A program made the position numbers and the translations under genes. 16,961 nucleotides of DNA, taken from Thermoplasmata archaeon. GTDB lineage: Archaea > Thermoplasmatota > E2 > DHVEG-1 > B18-G2. The stretch covers positions 1-16,961 of the forward strand of contig JAGGWT010000052.1 in assembly GCA_021163455.1 (NCBI GenBank), in the 5' to 3' direction. Below, piece by piece: positions 1-7,111 of this stretch; positions within the stretch are counted from its first letter, which is position 1; the number at the start of each line of letters is the position of its first letter. Below the pieces are notes generated by a model. The model had not been told where the DNA came from. It searched no databases and saw only the letters and a program-made list of their open reading frames with translations.

Positions 1-2
1 TT

Positions 3-1409
3 ATAGATTGCTGGTATGACTCTGGGTCAGCATTCTTTGCGCAGTGGCATTATCCTTTTGAAAATCAGGAGGAGTTTGAAGAAAACTTTCCAGTAGATTT
101 TATATGCGAGGCTTTAGATCAAACGAGGGGATGGTTTTACTCTCTGATGGCTATCTCTACTTTACTTTTCAACCGCGCACCTTACAGGAGAGTTCTCACG
201 CTTGGTCTGGTTCTCGACAAGGAAGGACAGAAGATGAGCAAGAGCAAGAAGAACTATCTTGATCCAAACTACATCTTCGACAGAGAGGGAGCGGATGCAA
301 TGAGATGGTATTTCCTTTCAACGAATGCTCCATGGATGCCCATAAGGTTTTATGAAGATGCGATAAAAGAGACACTTGGAAAATTCATTCTCACATTCTG
401 GAACTCCTACAGATTCTACAAATCTTACTCTTCACTGGATAAATTTGACCCGACGAGAGGTTACATCCCGATAGATAGAAGAAGAGAGATAGACAGGTGG
501 ATTATCAGCAGATTACAAAAACTGATCATGGAAGTAACAGAAAATGTGGAAAATTTCAATATCCACAAGGCGACGAGAGCAATAGAAGAATTCGTCATAG
601 AAGACCTCAGTAACTGGTACATAAGAAGGTCAAGAAAAAGGTTGTGGGTGGAAGAGGAAAATGAGGATAAATTGTCATGCTACTCCACACTGTATGATGT
701 GTTCCTGACTCTTTCCAAACTATCTGCTCCATTCATACCATTTCTGGCGGAGGTGATATACCAAGGTATAAGGCACGACGATATGGAGGAAAGCGTACAC
801 CTCTGCGACTATCCAGAGGTTAATAGCTCTCTTATAGACGAGGATATGGAGAAAGCAATGGATGTGGTGAGAGAGATAGCCGATATGGGCAGAGCAATAA
901 GGAGCAGGGCGGGAGTAAAGATCAGATATCCCCTTGGCAGAGCTATCGTGGTGTGTGATGAAAATGTGGAGAAAAAGATATCGCCACTGATGGGTTTGGT
1001 GAAGGAGGAGATAAATGTAAAGTCCGTTGAGTTTTCCAGAGATACTGCGGAATACTCGAAAGAAATAGAAAAGGGAGATTACCTTATCGAGGAAAGCGAG
1101 AAAATAAAACTGATAATGGATGTTAGATTGACACCCGAACTCTTTGCTGAGGGCTTTTCCAGAGAGATCGTCAGGAGAATTCAGTCGATGAGGAAGGAGC
1201 TCAACCTCGATATAGAGGACAGGATAAACACCCAAATTGCAGTGGACGAGGAAAAGATAGAACCTCTCAGTAAATGGCTGGACTATATACGTGGAGAAAC
1301 CAGATCAGAGAACATAGATTTCACTGATCAGCCGGGTGGAGACCTTGTTAAGGAATGGAAAATAGGGGATACCACCGTTAAGATAGGAATAAAGAAAATT
1401 GAAAGTTGA
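3..1409 (+). CDS. ileS: Isoleucyl-tRNA synthetase, C-terminal part (5' end outside window)
   Basis: This enzyme charges tRNA-Ile with isoleucine in the cytoplasm. The reading frame is open from the window edge, so the gene is cut at its 5' end; 468 residues are present, with the HIGH motif and editing domain lost. Visible first is the class I core segment DCWYDSGSAFFAQWHYPF, then DQTRGWFYSL. The KMSKS-loop motif KMSKSKKN lies at 231-254. After it comes the helical anticodon-binding domain with the WYIRRSRKRLW block, and then the C-terminal region. The combination of WYDSGS, DQTRGWFY and KMSKSKKN is specific to IleRS rather than ValRS or LeuRS. The stop codon ends at 1409 and directly abuts the stop of the convergent HAD gene, with no base between them. 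Confidence 0.96.
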   Translation: MDCWYDSGSAFFAQWHYPFENQEEFEENFPVDFICEALDQTRGWFYSLMAISTLLFNRAPYRRVLTLGLVLDKEGQKMSKSKKNYLDPNYIFDREGADAMRWYFLSTNAPWMPIRFYEDAIKETLGKFILTFWNSYRFYKSYSSLDKFDPTRGYIPIDRRREIDRWIISRLQKLIMEVTENVENFNIHKATRAIEEFVIEDLSNWYIRRSRKRLWVEEENEDKLSCYSTLYDVFLTLSKLSAPFIPFLAEVIYQGIRHDDMEESVHLCDYPEVNSSLIDEDMEKAMDVVREIADMGRAIRSRAGVKIRYPLGRAIVVCDENVEKKISPLMGLVKEEINVKSVEFSRDTAEYSKEIEKGDYLIEESEKIKLIMDVRLTPELFAEGFSREIVRRIQSMRKELNLDIEDRINTQIAVDEEKIEPLSKWLDYIRGETRSENIDFTDQPGGDLVKEWKIGDTTVKIGIKKIES

Positions 1410-2024
1410 TCACACCGCCCTGGTTGATGTCCCTACCCGCAGAACATCCAGAAGCTCGGATATATCCTCTATTCTCATATCTCCATTTACTTTTACTCCT
1501 ATAACATAGCAGCCTGCCATGGAACCTGCCCTGACATCACTCTCAGTATCTCCGATAAGTACCGTCTCTCTGGGGTCAACATTCAGATGGTTGCAAGCTT
1601 TAAATATAATTTCTGGATCCGGTTTTCCTCTGGATACATCATCCCCTGTAACGATGACATCGAAATATTTGCCCAAGTCAAACTTCTTTAGAACTTTCTC
1701 TGTACAATCTCTGGGAGTGTTTGTGACAAGACCCTTTTTAACATCTTTGAAACTCTCCAGTATATGTGGGACTTCTGGATGCAGCTTCACTTTATCAAGA
1801 TGCTTTATGTAAAACCTGCTACAACTTATACCCACTTCAAGCGGGAGGTTGGCTCTTTTAATGTTTGTGTATAAATCATAACCCCAGTATTTGGAAACAA
1901 ATTCCTCTTTGGGCATCTCATCCATTTTAAAATGTCTCAGGGCATCATTCAGGGCATGCCACCATGCATCGAGAGAATCTACGAGCACACCGTCCAGGTC
2001 AAAGAGTATCGCCTTGGGCTGCAT
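1410..2024 (-). CDS. HAD-superfamily hydrolase (phosphoglycolate phosphatase-like)
   Basis: A 204-residue soluble phosphatase of HAD subfamily IA, which hydrolyses small phosphomonoesters through an aspartyl-phosphate intermediate. All four motifs are present. Motif I is FDLDGVLVDS (nucleophile Asp9, acid/base Asp11). Motif II is LVTNTP (Thr101). Motif III is Lys134 in RGKPDPEII. Motif IV is LIGDTESDV (Asp159, Asp163). A helical cap lies between motifs I and II. Phosphoglycolate phosphatase or a pyrophosphatase-like activity is plausible, but motifs alone do not give the substrate. The ATG at 2024 has no Shine-Dalgarno site, and a TATA-like box lies 24-31 bases upstream, so the mRNA is probably leaderless. 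Its stop abuts the ileS stop. Confidence 0.9.
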   Translation of the reverse strand: MQPKAILFDLDGVLVDSLDAWWHALNDALRHFKMDEMPKEEFVSKYWGYDLYTNIKRANLPLEVGISCSRFYIKHLDKVKLHPEVPHILESFKDVKKGLVTNTPRDCTEKVLKKFDLGKYFDVIVTGDDVSRGKPDPEIIFKACNHLNVDPRETVLIGDTESDVRAGSMAGCYVIGVKVNGDMRIEDISELLDVLRVGTSTRAV

Positions 2025-2047
2025 GATTCTGTATGGTATAAGTCATC

Positions 2048-2055
2048 ACATTAAA
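2048..2055 (-). promoter_or_regulatory. TATA-like box for the HAD gene
   Basis: On the minus strand this reads TTTAATGT and lies 24-31 bases before the A of the ATG at 2024, the spacing expected if transcription starts at the start codon. No Shine-Dalgarno sequence precedes that ATG. It sits in the 48-base gap after the nitroreductase stop, so the HAD gene can be transcribed separately. Confidence 0.5.
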
Positions 2056-2072
2056 AATCTTCCCAAATTCAT

Positions 2073-2591
2073 TTACCATTTCTCTAGGTGAATAAGTTTC
2101 TTAATATCCATACGGGGCGGCATCGGCGGCACGACAGCCGGATAACCTATAGGTATGATGGCTACAGGTCTTGCATAATCTGGAAGATCGAGTACATCTG
2201 ATACACGCTTCTCATGAAATGCTCCAACCCAGCAGGTTCCGAGATTGTAATCGAGGGAAGCGAGAAGTATATGGTCTATAGATGCTGAGGCATCTTGGAT
2301 ACAGTAAAGTTCCCTTCCCCTCCTTCCATAAGGGGAGATTCTTTGGAGATTGGCACAAACTACTATGCAGACAGGCGCCTCCATTATGAATTCCTGACCG
2401 AGCGCAGCCTCACACAGCTCTTCTTTTGTATGGTCATCTCTGACTATAATAAAATCTCTGGACTGCAGATTTCCAGCTGATGGAGCCATATTTGCATACC
2501 TGATAATATCTGTAATGGTTTTCATGTCAACATCCTTGGGCAGAAAACTCCTTATACTTCTCCTCTTTGCAAGCGCTACTTTCAATTCCAT
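2073..2591 (-). CDS. Nitroreductase-family FMN oxidoreductase
   Basis: A 172-residue flavoprotein of the nitroreductase fold. The family is homodimeric, binds FMN and reduces nitro compounds, quinones or flavins with NAD(P)H; some members have other roles. The N-terminal FMN-phosphate motif is KRRSIRSF (residues 9-16). APSAGNLQSRDF (36-47) is the second flavin-binding block, GTCWVGAF (118-125) the conserved central segment, and PIGYP (147-151) closes the site. It is short for the family, which often has 180-220 residues. The PMPPR tail segment is typical of small archaeal and anaerobe members. The physiological substrate cannot be told. The ATG at 2591 has no Shine-Dalgarno site but has a well-placed TATA-like box, so it is probably a leaderless single gene. 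Confidence 0.9.
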   Translation of the reverse strand: MELKVALAKRRSIRSFLPKDVDMKTITDIIRYANMAPSAGNLQSRDFIIVRDDHTKEELCEAALGQEFIMEAPVCIVVCANLQRISPYGRRGRELYCIQDASASIDHILLASLDYNLGTCWVGAFHEKRVSDVLDLPDYARPVAIIPIGYPAVVPPMPPRMDIKKLIHLEKW

Positions 2592-2614
2592 AATTGTTGA
2601 TTATGGATTTACTG

Positions 2615-2622
2615 ATATTAAA
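2615..2622 (-). promoter_or_regulatory. TATA-like box for the nitroreductase gene
   Basis: The minus strand reads TTTAATAT, 24-31 bases before the ATG at 2591. Two palindromes, TCGCGA (2625-2630) and AGCTAGCT (2630-2637), overlap immediately upstream, where the TFB-recognition element would lie. They also cover the stop codon of the upstream GTPase gene. Confidence 0.55.
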
Positions 2623-2631
2623 TTTCGCGAG

Positions 2632-3333
2632 CTAGCTTATATCGCCACACGTGCAGAACATCTCGTTGAGCAGAGAGTATACATCTGAAAATCCTGTTTT
2701 ACTGAGGTTTGATATCTTTACCACTCTCTGTGAGAGCGTTGTATATTCCAGGAAATCCACGGTCTTTTCCAGTAACTCTGCAAGTGAGCTACTCTCCTCA
2801 GAGATTTTCCTGACAATTTGATCCACATCAATATCCTTTACATCTGATTTTGTGAGAACCGTTGCTGTTGGTATAGAAAGCCTGAGTGATACAACAACAT
2901 TTTGCATAATCGCGGATAAAAAACTCTCCGGATCATCAACAAGAGATGAATCTATCAGAAACAGACCCAGACTCACCTGATCAGAAAGTAGTTTGACCAG
3001 CTCTCTACCTGCTTTTGAATATATAAATATCTCCATCTGTCCAGGAGTATCATAAAGCACATAATCTCCATCAACCGAGAGTTTGTCATGAAATTTGATA
3101 GATTCTTCCATCGATTTGAGCAATCCACCATTTATACCAAGACCAAATTTTTTCATTATCTTCTCTGTTTTGACAAATTTCCTTATATCCGCATCTGCAT
3201 GATATATAGGGTCACTTGCAGGATCAAGATTCACGCATTTCACATCGGCTTCCAGTTCTTTCAGATATTCAGAGAAGCTTCGAACAAAGCTACTTTTACC
3301 GCACCCTGCTGGACCGATAACAAATATTTTCAT
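2632..3333 (-). CDS. GPN-loop GTPase with a variant GPN motif
   Basis: A 233-residue cytosolic GTPase of the GPN (ATP_bind_1, Npa3/PAB0955-like) family. Eukaryotic members assist RNA polymerase II assembly; the archaeal role is not settled. The P-loop GPAGCGKS lies at residues 7-14 right after the start. LDPASDP (36-42) and YDTPGQ (94-99) serve as switch/Walker B segments, and TKSD (161-164) gives guanine specificity. The loop that names the family, normally Gly-Pro-Asn, reads Gly-Ile-Asn here (66-68, in FGLGINGGLLKSME). I chose the ATG at 3333 because family proteins begin just before the P-loop. An in-frame TTG at 3420 would add 29 residues unlike the family. A 9-bp inverted repeat lies upstream of the start. 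Confidence 0.9.
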   Translation of the reverse strand: MKIFVIGPAGCGKSSFVRSFSEYLKELEADVKCVNLDPASDPIYHADADIRKFVKTEKIMKKFGLGINGGLLKSMEESIKFHDKLSVDGDYVLYDTPGQMEIFIYSKAGRELVKLLSDQVSLGLFLIDSSLVDDPESFLSAIMQNVVVSLRLSIPTATVLTKSDVKDIDVDQIVRKISEESSSLAELLEKTVDFLEYTTLSQRVVKISNLSKTGFSDVYSLLNEMFCTCGDIS

Positions 3334-3353
3334 GATCTCATCAACAGTAAAGG

Positions 3354-3387
3354 CAAAACCCTTATCTTCTTTGCGCCTAGGGTTTTG
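3354..3387. repeat. Inverted repeat in the GTPase leader
   Basis: CAAAACCCT at 3354-3362 is matched perfectly by its complement AGGGTTTTG at 3379-3387, with 16 bases between. It lies 21 bases before the GTPase ATG and just downstream of a TATA-like stretch. It could be an operator or a hairpin in the leader RNA; neither is shown. Confidence 0.6.
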
Positions 3388-3401
3388 GAGAAATTCACCG
3401 G

Positions 3402-3413
3402 AAAAAATATAAT
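3402..3413 (-). promoter_or_regulatory. Possible TATA box for the GPN GTPase gene
   Basis: The minus strand reads ATTATATTTTTT, the best TATA-like stretch in the 137-base divergent gap between the GTPase and the phosphoesterase. It lies 69-80 bases before the GTPase ATG, so it implies a leader of roughly 45 bases that would include the inverted repeat at 3354-3387. Confidence 0.35.
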
Positions 3414-3439
3414 GACCCAAATAATTGATCTGCAGGCGG

Positions 3440-3447
3440 TGATATAC
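3440..3447 (+). promoter_or_regulatory. Possible TATA box for the metallophosphoesterase gene
   Basis: TGATATAC lies 24-31 bases before the ATG at 3471, the leaderless spacing seen at other genes here. It is a weaker match than the others. A GGTGGC at 3453-3458 could instead be a distant ribosome site. Confidence 0.3.
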
Positions 3448-3470
3448 TGAACGGTGGCAAAATAGATTTC

Positions 3471-4994
3471 ATGATTGTAATGGCGGTATTTTTATCTCTA
3501 TCCCTCATCGGCACCATCAAAATTGAACCAGATAGAGTTGTTGATGAGGTGGAGAATTTTCTATTCAAGATGAACGAGATAAACAACTTCAACATAAATG
3601 TTGATACCTTCATGTCAGATATTATGGATATCCTGCTTTCTGAAGATTGCTGTATCATATTCCCAAGGATGACGATACCGGCTATAGTTGAGAGAGGCGG
3701 AGAGATATGCATCATCGGGAAAATACCGGTTACGACGATGAGTATATTTTTCCAGATAGTCACGGCTTATGATCCAATTCCTGAGTTCTTCAATCTCACC
3801 ATAATTGATATCGTTGCACTCGGTGGCGATGGTCTGATAGGTTGCACCGCCGAGCTCCCTGCGGAAGCGCCGCCGGAGCTTTATAACTTAACCATGATTG
3901 TGGAGGAAACCGGAGATACCTTTACGGCTCCTAAAGCGGTCTGTGTGAAAGAAAAACTGGACGGAAACTTCACCTTTGTACATCTAACTGATTTTCACAT
4001 TGGTGACCCGAGAGGACTGAGGGAAAAACCTCTTCAGACAATAGGATGGAAAGCTGCCAGGAGATGTGTGAAAGAAATCAATCTGCTCAATCCCGATTTC
4101 GTTGTAATAACGGGTGACTTGGTTTATGGGCAGTTATATCCTGGGGAATATAGGAGAGAGTACAGTAAATGCTGGGAAATTCTTCAAGAGTTCGACGTTC
4201 CAATATACCTCTGTCCCGGTAATCATGATGGATATGTACAAATGTGGGAGGATGGCTTCAAATACTGGAGAAAATACTTTGGTCCACTTTACTACTCATT
4301 CGATTATGGCGATGCTCACTTTGTATGCGTAAATTCCTATAACTGGACAGATAAAATGAGGAGAGCTTTCCTCTTTATATCATTAAACTGGGGAGGGTAT
4401 ATACAGGAGAAACAGCTGCAATGGATAGAGAAGGATCTTAACCTTTACAGCAATGCAAAACTCAAACTCGTTCTTCTTCACCATAACCCGCTCTGGGATA
4501 CGTGGTATGAATCGTTGATGTTTAACAGCTATGTAGGGCGTGAGGAACTGCTCCACATCATACAGGAAAAGAATGTGGATGTTGTTTTGGCCGGGCATGT
4601 TCACTATGACAATGTAACCATAAATAATGATACACTCTTCATAACCACAACAACCGCATCAAGTAGCCTTTCTGCACCGGATGCATACTGGGGGTATCGT
4701 TTCATAACAGCGGAGAATTATACAATAACCTCTTATAACTATATGGAGCCCAAATATTCTTTGCCATCTTATAAGATAGATTGTGTTGAGAAAGATAGCC
4801 ACAGTAAGATTATCACAAATGATCTGAGCACAGATATAGATGTGAGAATTACATTTCTTGTTGAGAGTGGAAATTACACCGCTGAAAATGGAGAGATTTA
4901 CATGACAAGAACAAAGGATGAGCAGATAGAGGTATACGTTAATGTCCACGTTCCTGCAAAATCTCAGGTTGAGGTGAGGTTACTCCCGGTGTAA
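3471..4994 (+). CDS. Secreted calcineurin-like metallophosphoesterase
   Basis: A 507-residue exported phosphoesterase. A hydrophobic N-terminus (MIVMAVFLSLSLIGTI) looks like a signal peptide or anchor, though it lacks the usual basic residues. Residues of about 60-160 form a beta-rich region resembling the Ig-like N-terminal domain of purple-acid-phosphatase-type enzymes. The catalytic domain has the dimetal motifs in order: LTDFHIGD (Asp174, His176), TGDLVYG (Asp216), GNHDG (Asn251, His252), LLHHNP (His337) and AGHVHYD (His376, His378). A C-terminal beta domain of about 90 residues follows. Eight N-x-T sequons suggest an N-glycosylated extracellular protein. The substrate is unknown; phosphomonoesters, diesters or nucleotides are all possible. 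It stands alone, facing tRNA-Thr. The frame stays open 5' of the ATG to 3429 without a good start. Confidence 0.88.
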   Translation: MIVMAVFLSLSLIGTIKIEPDRVVDEVENFLFKMNEINNFNINVDTFMSDIMDILLSEDCCIIFPRMTIPAIVERGGEICIIGKIPVTTMSIFFQIVTAYDPIPEFFNLTIIDIVALGGDGLIGCTAELPAEAPPELYNLTMIVEETGDTFTAPKAVCVKEKLDGNFTFVHLTDFHIGDPRGLREKPLQTIGWKAARRCVKEINLLNPDFVVITGDLVYGQLYPGEYRREYSKCWEILQEFDVPIYLCPGNHDGYVQMWEDGFKYWRKYFGPLYYSFDYGDAHFVCVNSYNWTDKMRRAFLFISLNWGGYIQEKQLQWIEKDLNLYSNAKLKLVLLHHNPLWDTWYESLMFNSYVGREELLHIIQEKNVDVVLAGHVHYDNVTINNDTLFITTTTASSSLSAPDAYWGYRFITAENYTITSYNYMEPKYSLPSYKIDCVEKDSHSKIITNDLSTDIDVRITFLVESGNYTAENGEIYMTRTKDEQIEVYVNVHVPAKSQVEVRLLPV

Positions 4995-5003
4995 ATTCCG
5001 GAA

Positions 5004-5023
5004 ATTTCTTTTAAATCATTTTA
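5004..5023 (+). terminator. T-rich stretch after the metallophosphoesterase gene
   Basis: ATTTCTTTTAAATCATTTTA follows the stop codon by ten bases and lies just before the 3' end of the convergent tRNA gene. Archaeal RNA polymerase terminates at such T-runs. The palindrome TTCCGGAA (4996-5003) immediately precedes it. Confidence 0.4.
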
Positions 5024-5026
5024 TAG

Positions 5027-5099
5027 AGCCGCTGGCGGGATTCGAACCCGCGACCTACACCTTACCAAGGTGTCGCTCTACCAGCTGAGCCACAGCGGC
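5027..5099 (-). tRNA. tRNA-Thr (anticodon GGU)
   Basis: The complement folds into a standard 73-base cloverleaf. The acceptor stem is GCCGCTG with CAGCGGC and discriminator U, and the D stem is GCTC with GAGC. The anticodon arm is ACACC-TTGGTAA-GGTGT with GGU at the centre of its loop. The variable loop is AGGTC and the T arm GCGGG-TTCGAAT-CCCGC. CCA is not encoded and must be added by the tRNA nucleotidyltransferase. No intron is present. Confidence 0.97.
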
Positions 5100-5106
5100 T
5101 TATGAT

Positions 5107-5121
5107 TGTATATGGATTATA
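5107..5121 (-). promoter_or_regulatory. AT-rich region upstream of tRNA-Thr, possible promoter
   Basis: The minus strand reads TATAATCCATATACA, preceded by a purine-rich GAAAAAGG that could serve as the TFB element. TATAAT is 17-22 bases from the mature 5' end, slightly closer than ideal, so the assignment is tentative. Confidence 0.25.
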
Positions 5122-5208
5122 CCTTTTTCACTTTTATTGCTTTTCTATTTTCTATGCGTAAGAGAAGATTAATCAATAACCTCGTCTATTTATCTGAAGA
5201 GTGAAAAG

Positions 5209-6093
5209 ATGTATCTTCCAGATGTACAATCAGAGCCATCTCATGTCCACTTTAAACTCACAAGAGTAGGTGTGAAGGGAGTCAGAAAACTGGTGTATAT
5301 CAGAAGACCAAAATCTAAAGAGATAATTACGCTACCCACAACTTTTGATATGTTCGTTGACCTCCCTCCATCTCAGAAGGGCAGCCACATGTCGAGAAAT
5401 GTGGAGCTTGCTGCGGATTTTGTTGAGAATAGCAGAAAAAAACCTGTTGAATCTCTGGAGGATTTCTGTGCGCTCATGGTTAAAAAACTTCTGGAGAGGC
5501 ATAGCTATGCGACGTTTGCAGAGGTAAAAGCGAGTGCGGATTATTTCTTGGAGAGGAAAGGTTTCTCCGGAAGGAAAGAGGTGGAACCCTACAAACTCAT
5601 AGCCGAGGCAAGATGCAGACGTGGAGAGAAGGTAAGGAAATTGATAGGGGTAGAAGTTATAGGAATGACAGCCTGCCCCTGCGCCATGGAAGTCGTCAGA
5701 GCACTTATCAAAGAAGATAGAGAACTCATTCCAACACACAATCAGAGAAACATAACAACACTTATGATAGAGGTCTCTGAAAGTGCTGAGGTTGAGGCAA
5801 ACGATTTAATAGACATAGTTGAGAGATCCTTCAGCAGCCCAACTTATAGTGTGTTAAAAAGAAAGGAAGAAGGGGAGCTGGTGATAAACGCTCACAGAAA
5901 TCCAAAATTTGTGGAGGATGTGGTTAGGGATACTCTCAGCCAAATCGTCAAGAGATATACAGACCTTCCAGATAATACAGTGGTTATAGTGAGGAGTGAG
6001 AGTGAGGAATCCATACACAAATTCAATGCGTTTGCCGAGAGAGTTACAACCCTTGGGGAATTAAGACAGGATGGGAAAAATTCCACAACTTGA
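5209..6093 (+). CDS. mptA: GTP cyclohydrolase MptA (archaeal type, FolE2-related)
   Basis: A 294-residue iron-dependent cyclohydrolase that opens GTP at the first step of archaeal pterin synthesis; in methanogens it gives 7,8-dihydroneopterin 2',3'-cyclic phosphate for methanopterin. Family blocks run the full length. The N-terminal DVQSEPSHVHFKLTRVGVKG is conserved, as are FDMFVDLPPSQKGSHMSRN (46-64) and the MTACPCAM cysteine motif (153-160; Cys156, Cys158). THNQRN (176-181) and a C-terminal INAHRNPKFVEDVVR containing His229 complete the set. The start at 5209 is supported by GAGTGA five bases upstream. No other pterin gene is in the window, so I cannot tell whether the product feeds tetrahydromethanopterin, folate or another pterin. 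It is monocistronic, ending at a T-run shared with the convergent membrane-protein gene. Confidence 0.93.
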   Translation: MYLPDVQSEPSHVHFKLTRVGVKGVRKLVYIRRPKSKEIITLPTTFDMFVDLPPSQKGSHMSRNVELAADFVENSRKKPVESLEDFCALMVKKLLERHSYATFAEVKASADYFLERKGFSGRKEVEPYKLIAEARCRRGEKVRKLIGVEVIGMTACPCAMEVVRALIKEDRELIPTHNQRNITTLMIEVSESAEVEANDLIDIVERSFSSPTYSVLKRKEEGELVINAHRNPKFVEDVVRDTLSQIVKRYTDLPDNTVVIVRSESEESIHKFNAFAERVTTLGELRQDGKNSTT

Positions 6094-6103
6094 TTTTGAA
6101 ATC

Positions 6104-6114
6104 TTTTATTTTTT
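6104..6114 (+). terminator. T-run terminator of mptA
   Basis: TTTTATTTTTT begins eleven bases after the mptA stop and overlaps the stop codon of the convergent UPF0104 gene. No hairpin precedes it, as is usual for archaeal intrinsic termination. No comparable T-run serves the minus-strand gene. Confidence 0.5.
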
Positions 6115-7080
6115 AACTTTCCACAGCCTCGATGTGGTATGCTGTATGAAGAAGAGGGCACCTATTGCAGCAGGAATAAAGATAAGAAGAGTATACCCCA
6201 GGAGTGATAAGGTGATAGCAGTGCTTTTGTCTATCATGTATTTGCTGGAAAGGTATGCCATGGACCACTCTCTGACACCGAGACCGGAGATACTTACGGG
6301 TAAACAAGATATAGAAAGAGAAACTATCCAGATTGCAGATAAATCCAGAAAGGGAATGCTGATACCAAGAGAAAGTGAAATTGTGTAGATCTGAAGAGCT
6401 GCAAGAGGGACGAAACACATATCGGTGACCAGAACAGATTTTATGAGAGAGCTAACGCGAGGAGGTCTGTCAAATATTTTATTAACCCCCTCAGTCACCG
6501 CATCTCTGTATTCTGGAGATACATATAATAAGAAGAGCCTTCTTATAAGACGGCTGCTTACTTTTTCGCCTTTATATATCACCATCACAGGAAAAATGGA
6601 TGATGCAATAAGGAATAGAACACCAAAGAGCAGAGAAAGTTTATCGGTGAAGAAAAAAACAAGAATAAATACAGATATGATGTGCAGAGAAAAAGTCTTC
6701 ATTGAGATGTCTATAACAACGTTCGATATACTTCTGCCCAGACTTTTCCCCTTATCGTGAAGAAGCTTTGCTCTCAGGTAACCACCTATGCCGCCCGGCG
6801 TGATGCTTGAGAGAAAAGACCCCATTGTGTATATCTTTATCATCTCGATAAACTTCAAGTCAACTTCCTGATCTTTTGCAAGAAACCTCCATCTGTATGT
6901 GTCAACTACCATTATGACAGGTATCAGGAGAAGAGATATTGAAAAGTAAAACGGGTCTATGTGCGATACTGCCTCGATGATGCTGCCGGGTTTTACGGAC
7001 CATATCAGATAAACAAACAAGATTATACCTATAGACGAGAAAAGACTTTCAATTACAAATTTTCTGTTCGGTTTGAGCAT
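6106..7080 (-). CDS. UPF0104 / lysylphosphatidylglycerol-synthase-like membrane protein
   Basis: A 324-residue integral membrane protein of the UPF0104 family (related to the flippase-like part of MprF and to archaeal AglD). Predicted helices lie at about residues 14-28, 42-60, 130-145, 148-168, 216-240, 246-266 and 288-311. Signature segments are SSITPGGIGGYLRA (91-104) and ISGLGVRE (264-271). Family members are thought to move or modify lipids or lipid-linked sugars; there is no catalytic motif for a more specific call. I prefer the ATG at 7080 over an in-frame GTG at 7092 because a TATA-like box lies exactly 24-31 bases from the ATG and no Shine-Dalgarno site supports the GTG. It is divergent from the dehydrogenase operon. 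Confidence 0.87.
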   Translation of the reverse strand: MLKPNRKFVIESLFSSIGIILFVYLIWSVKPGSIIEAVSHIDPFYFSISLLLIPVIMVVDTYRWRFLAKDQEVDLKFIEMIKIYTMGSFLSSITPGGIGGYLRAKLLHDKGKSLGRSISNVVIDISMKTFSLHIISVFILVFFFTDKLSLLFGVLFLIASSIFPVMVIYKGEKVSSRLIRRLFLLYVSPEYRDAVTEGVNKIFDRPPRVSSLIKSVLVTDMCFVPLAALQIYTISLSLGISIPFLDLSAIWIVSLSISCLPVSISGLGVREWSMAYLSSKYMIDKSTAITLSLLGYTLLIFIPAAIGALFFIQHTTSRLWKVKK

Positions 7081-7098
7081 CTTATCCAGCACAGGATT

Positions 7099-7106
7099 TT
7101 TAAAAT
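7099..7106 (+). promoter_or_regulatory. TATA box for the dehydrogenase-led operon
   Basis: TTTAAAAT lies 24-31 bases before the ATG at 7130, which lacks a Shine-Dalgarno site. It shares bases with the opposite-strand box at 7104-7111. This would be the main promoter for the six genes to 11352. Confidence 0.55.
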
Positions 7107-7111
7107 ATAAA
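7104..7111 (-). promoter_or_regulatory. TATA box for the UPF0104 gene
   Basis: The minus strand reads TTTATATT, 24-31 bases before the ATG at 7080. It overlaps the plus-strand box by three bases, so the two promoters probably cannot be bound at once. Confidence 0.55.

Noticed and set aside
720..1235. Long open frame of 171 codons on the minus strand, inside ileS
   Set aside because: It lies wholly opposite a well-conserved IleRS region, and its product is low-complexity and family-less. It is a shadow of the real gene.
2043..2049. GTGATGA on the minus strand, resembling the C box of an archaeal C/D guide RNA or a ribosome site
   Set aside because: No CTGA D box follows at a suitable distance, and it is 18 bases from the HAD start codon, too far for a Shine-Dalgarno site.
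3334..3420. 29-residue N-terminal extension of the GPN GTPase from a TTG at 3420
   Set aside because: Family proteins begin directly before the P-loop, and the extension crosses the inverted repeat and is unlike any family sequence. The ATG at 3333 is a better start.
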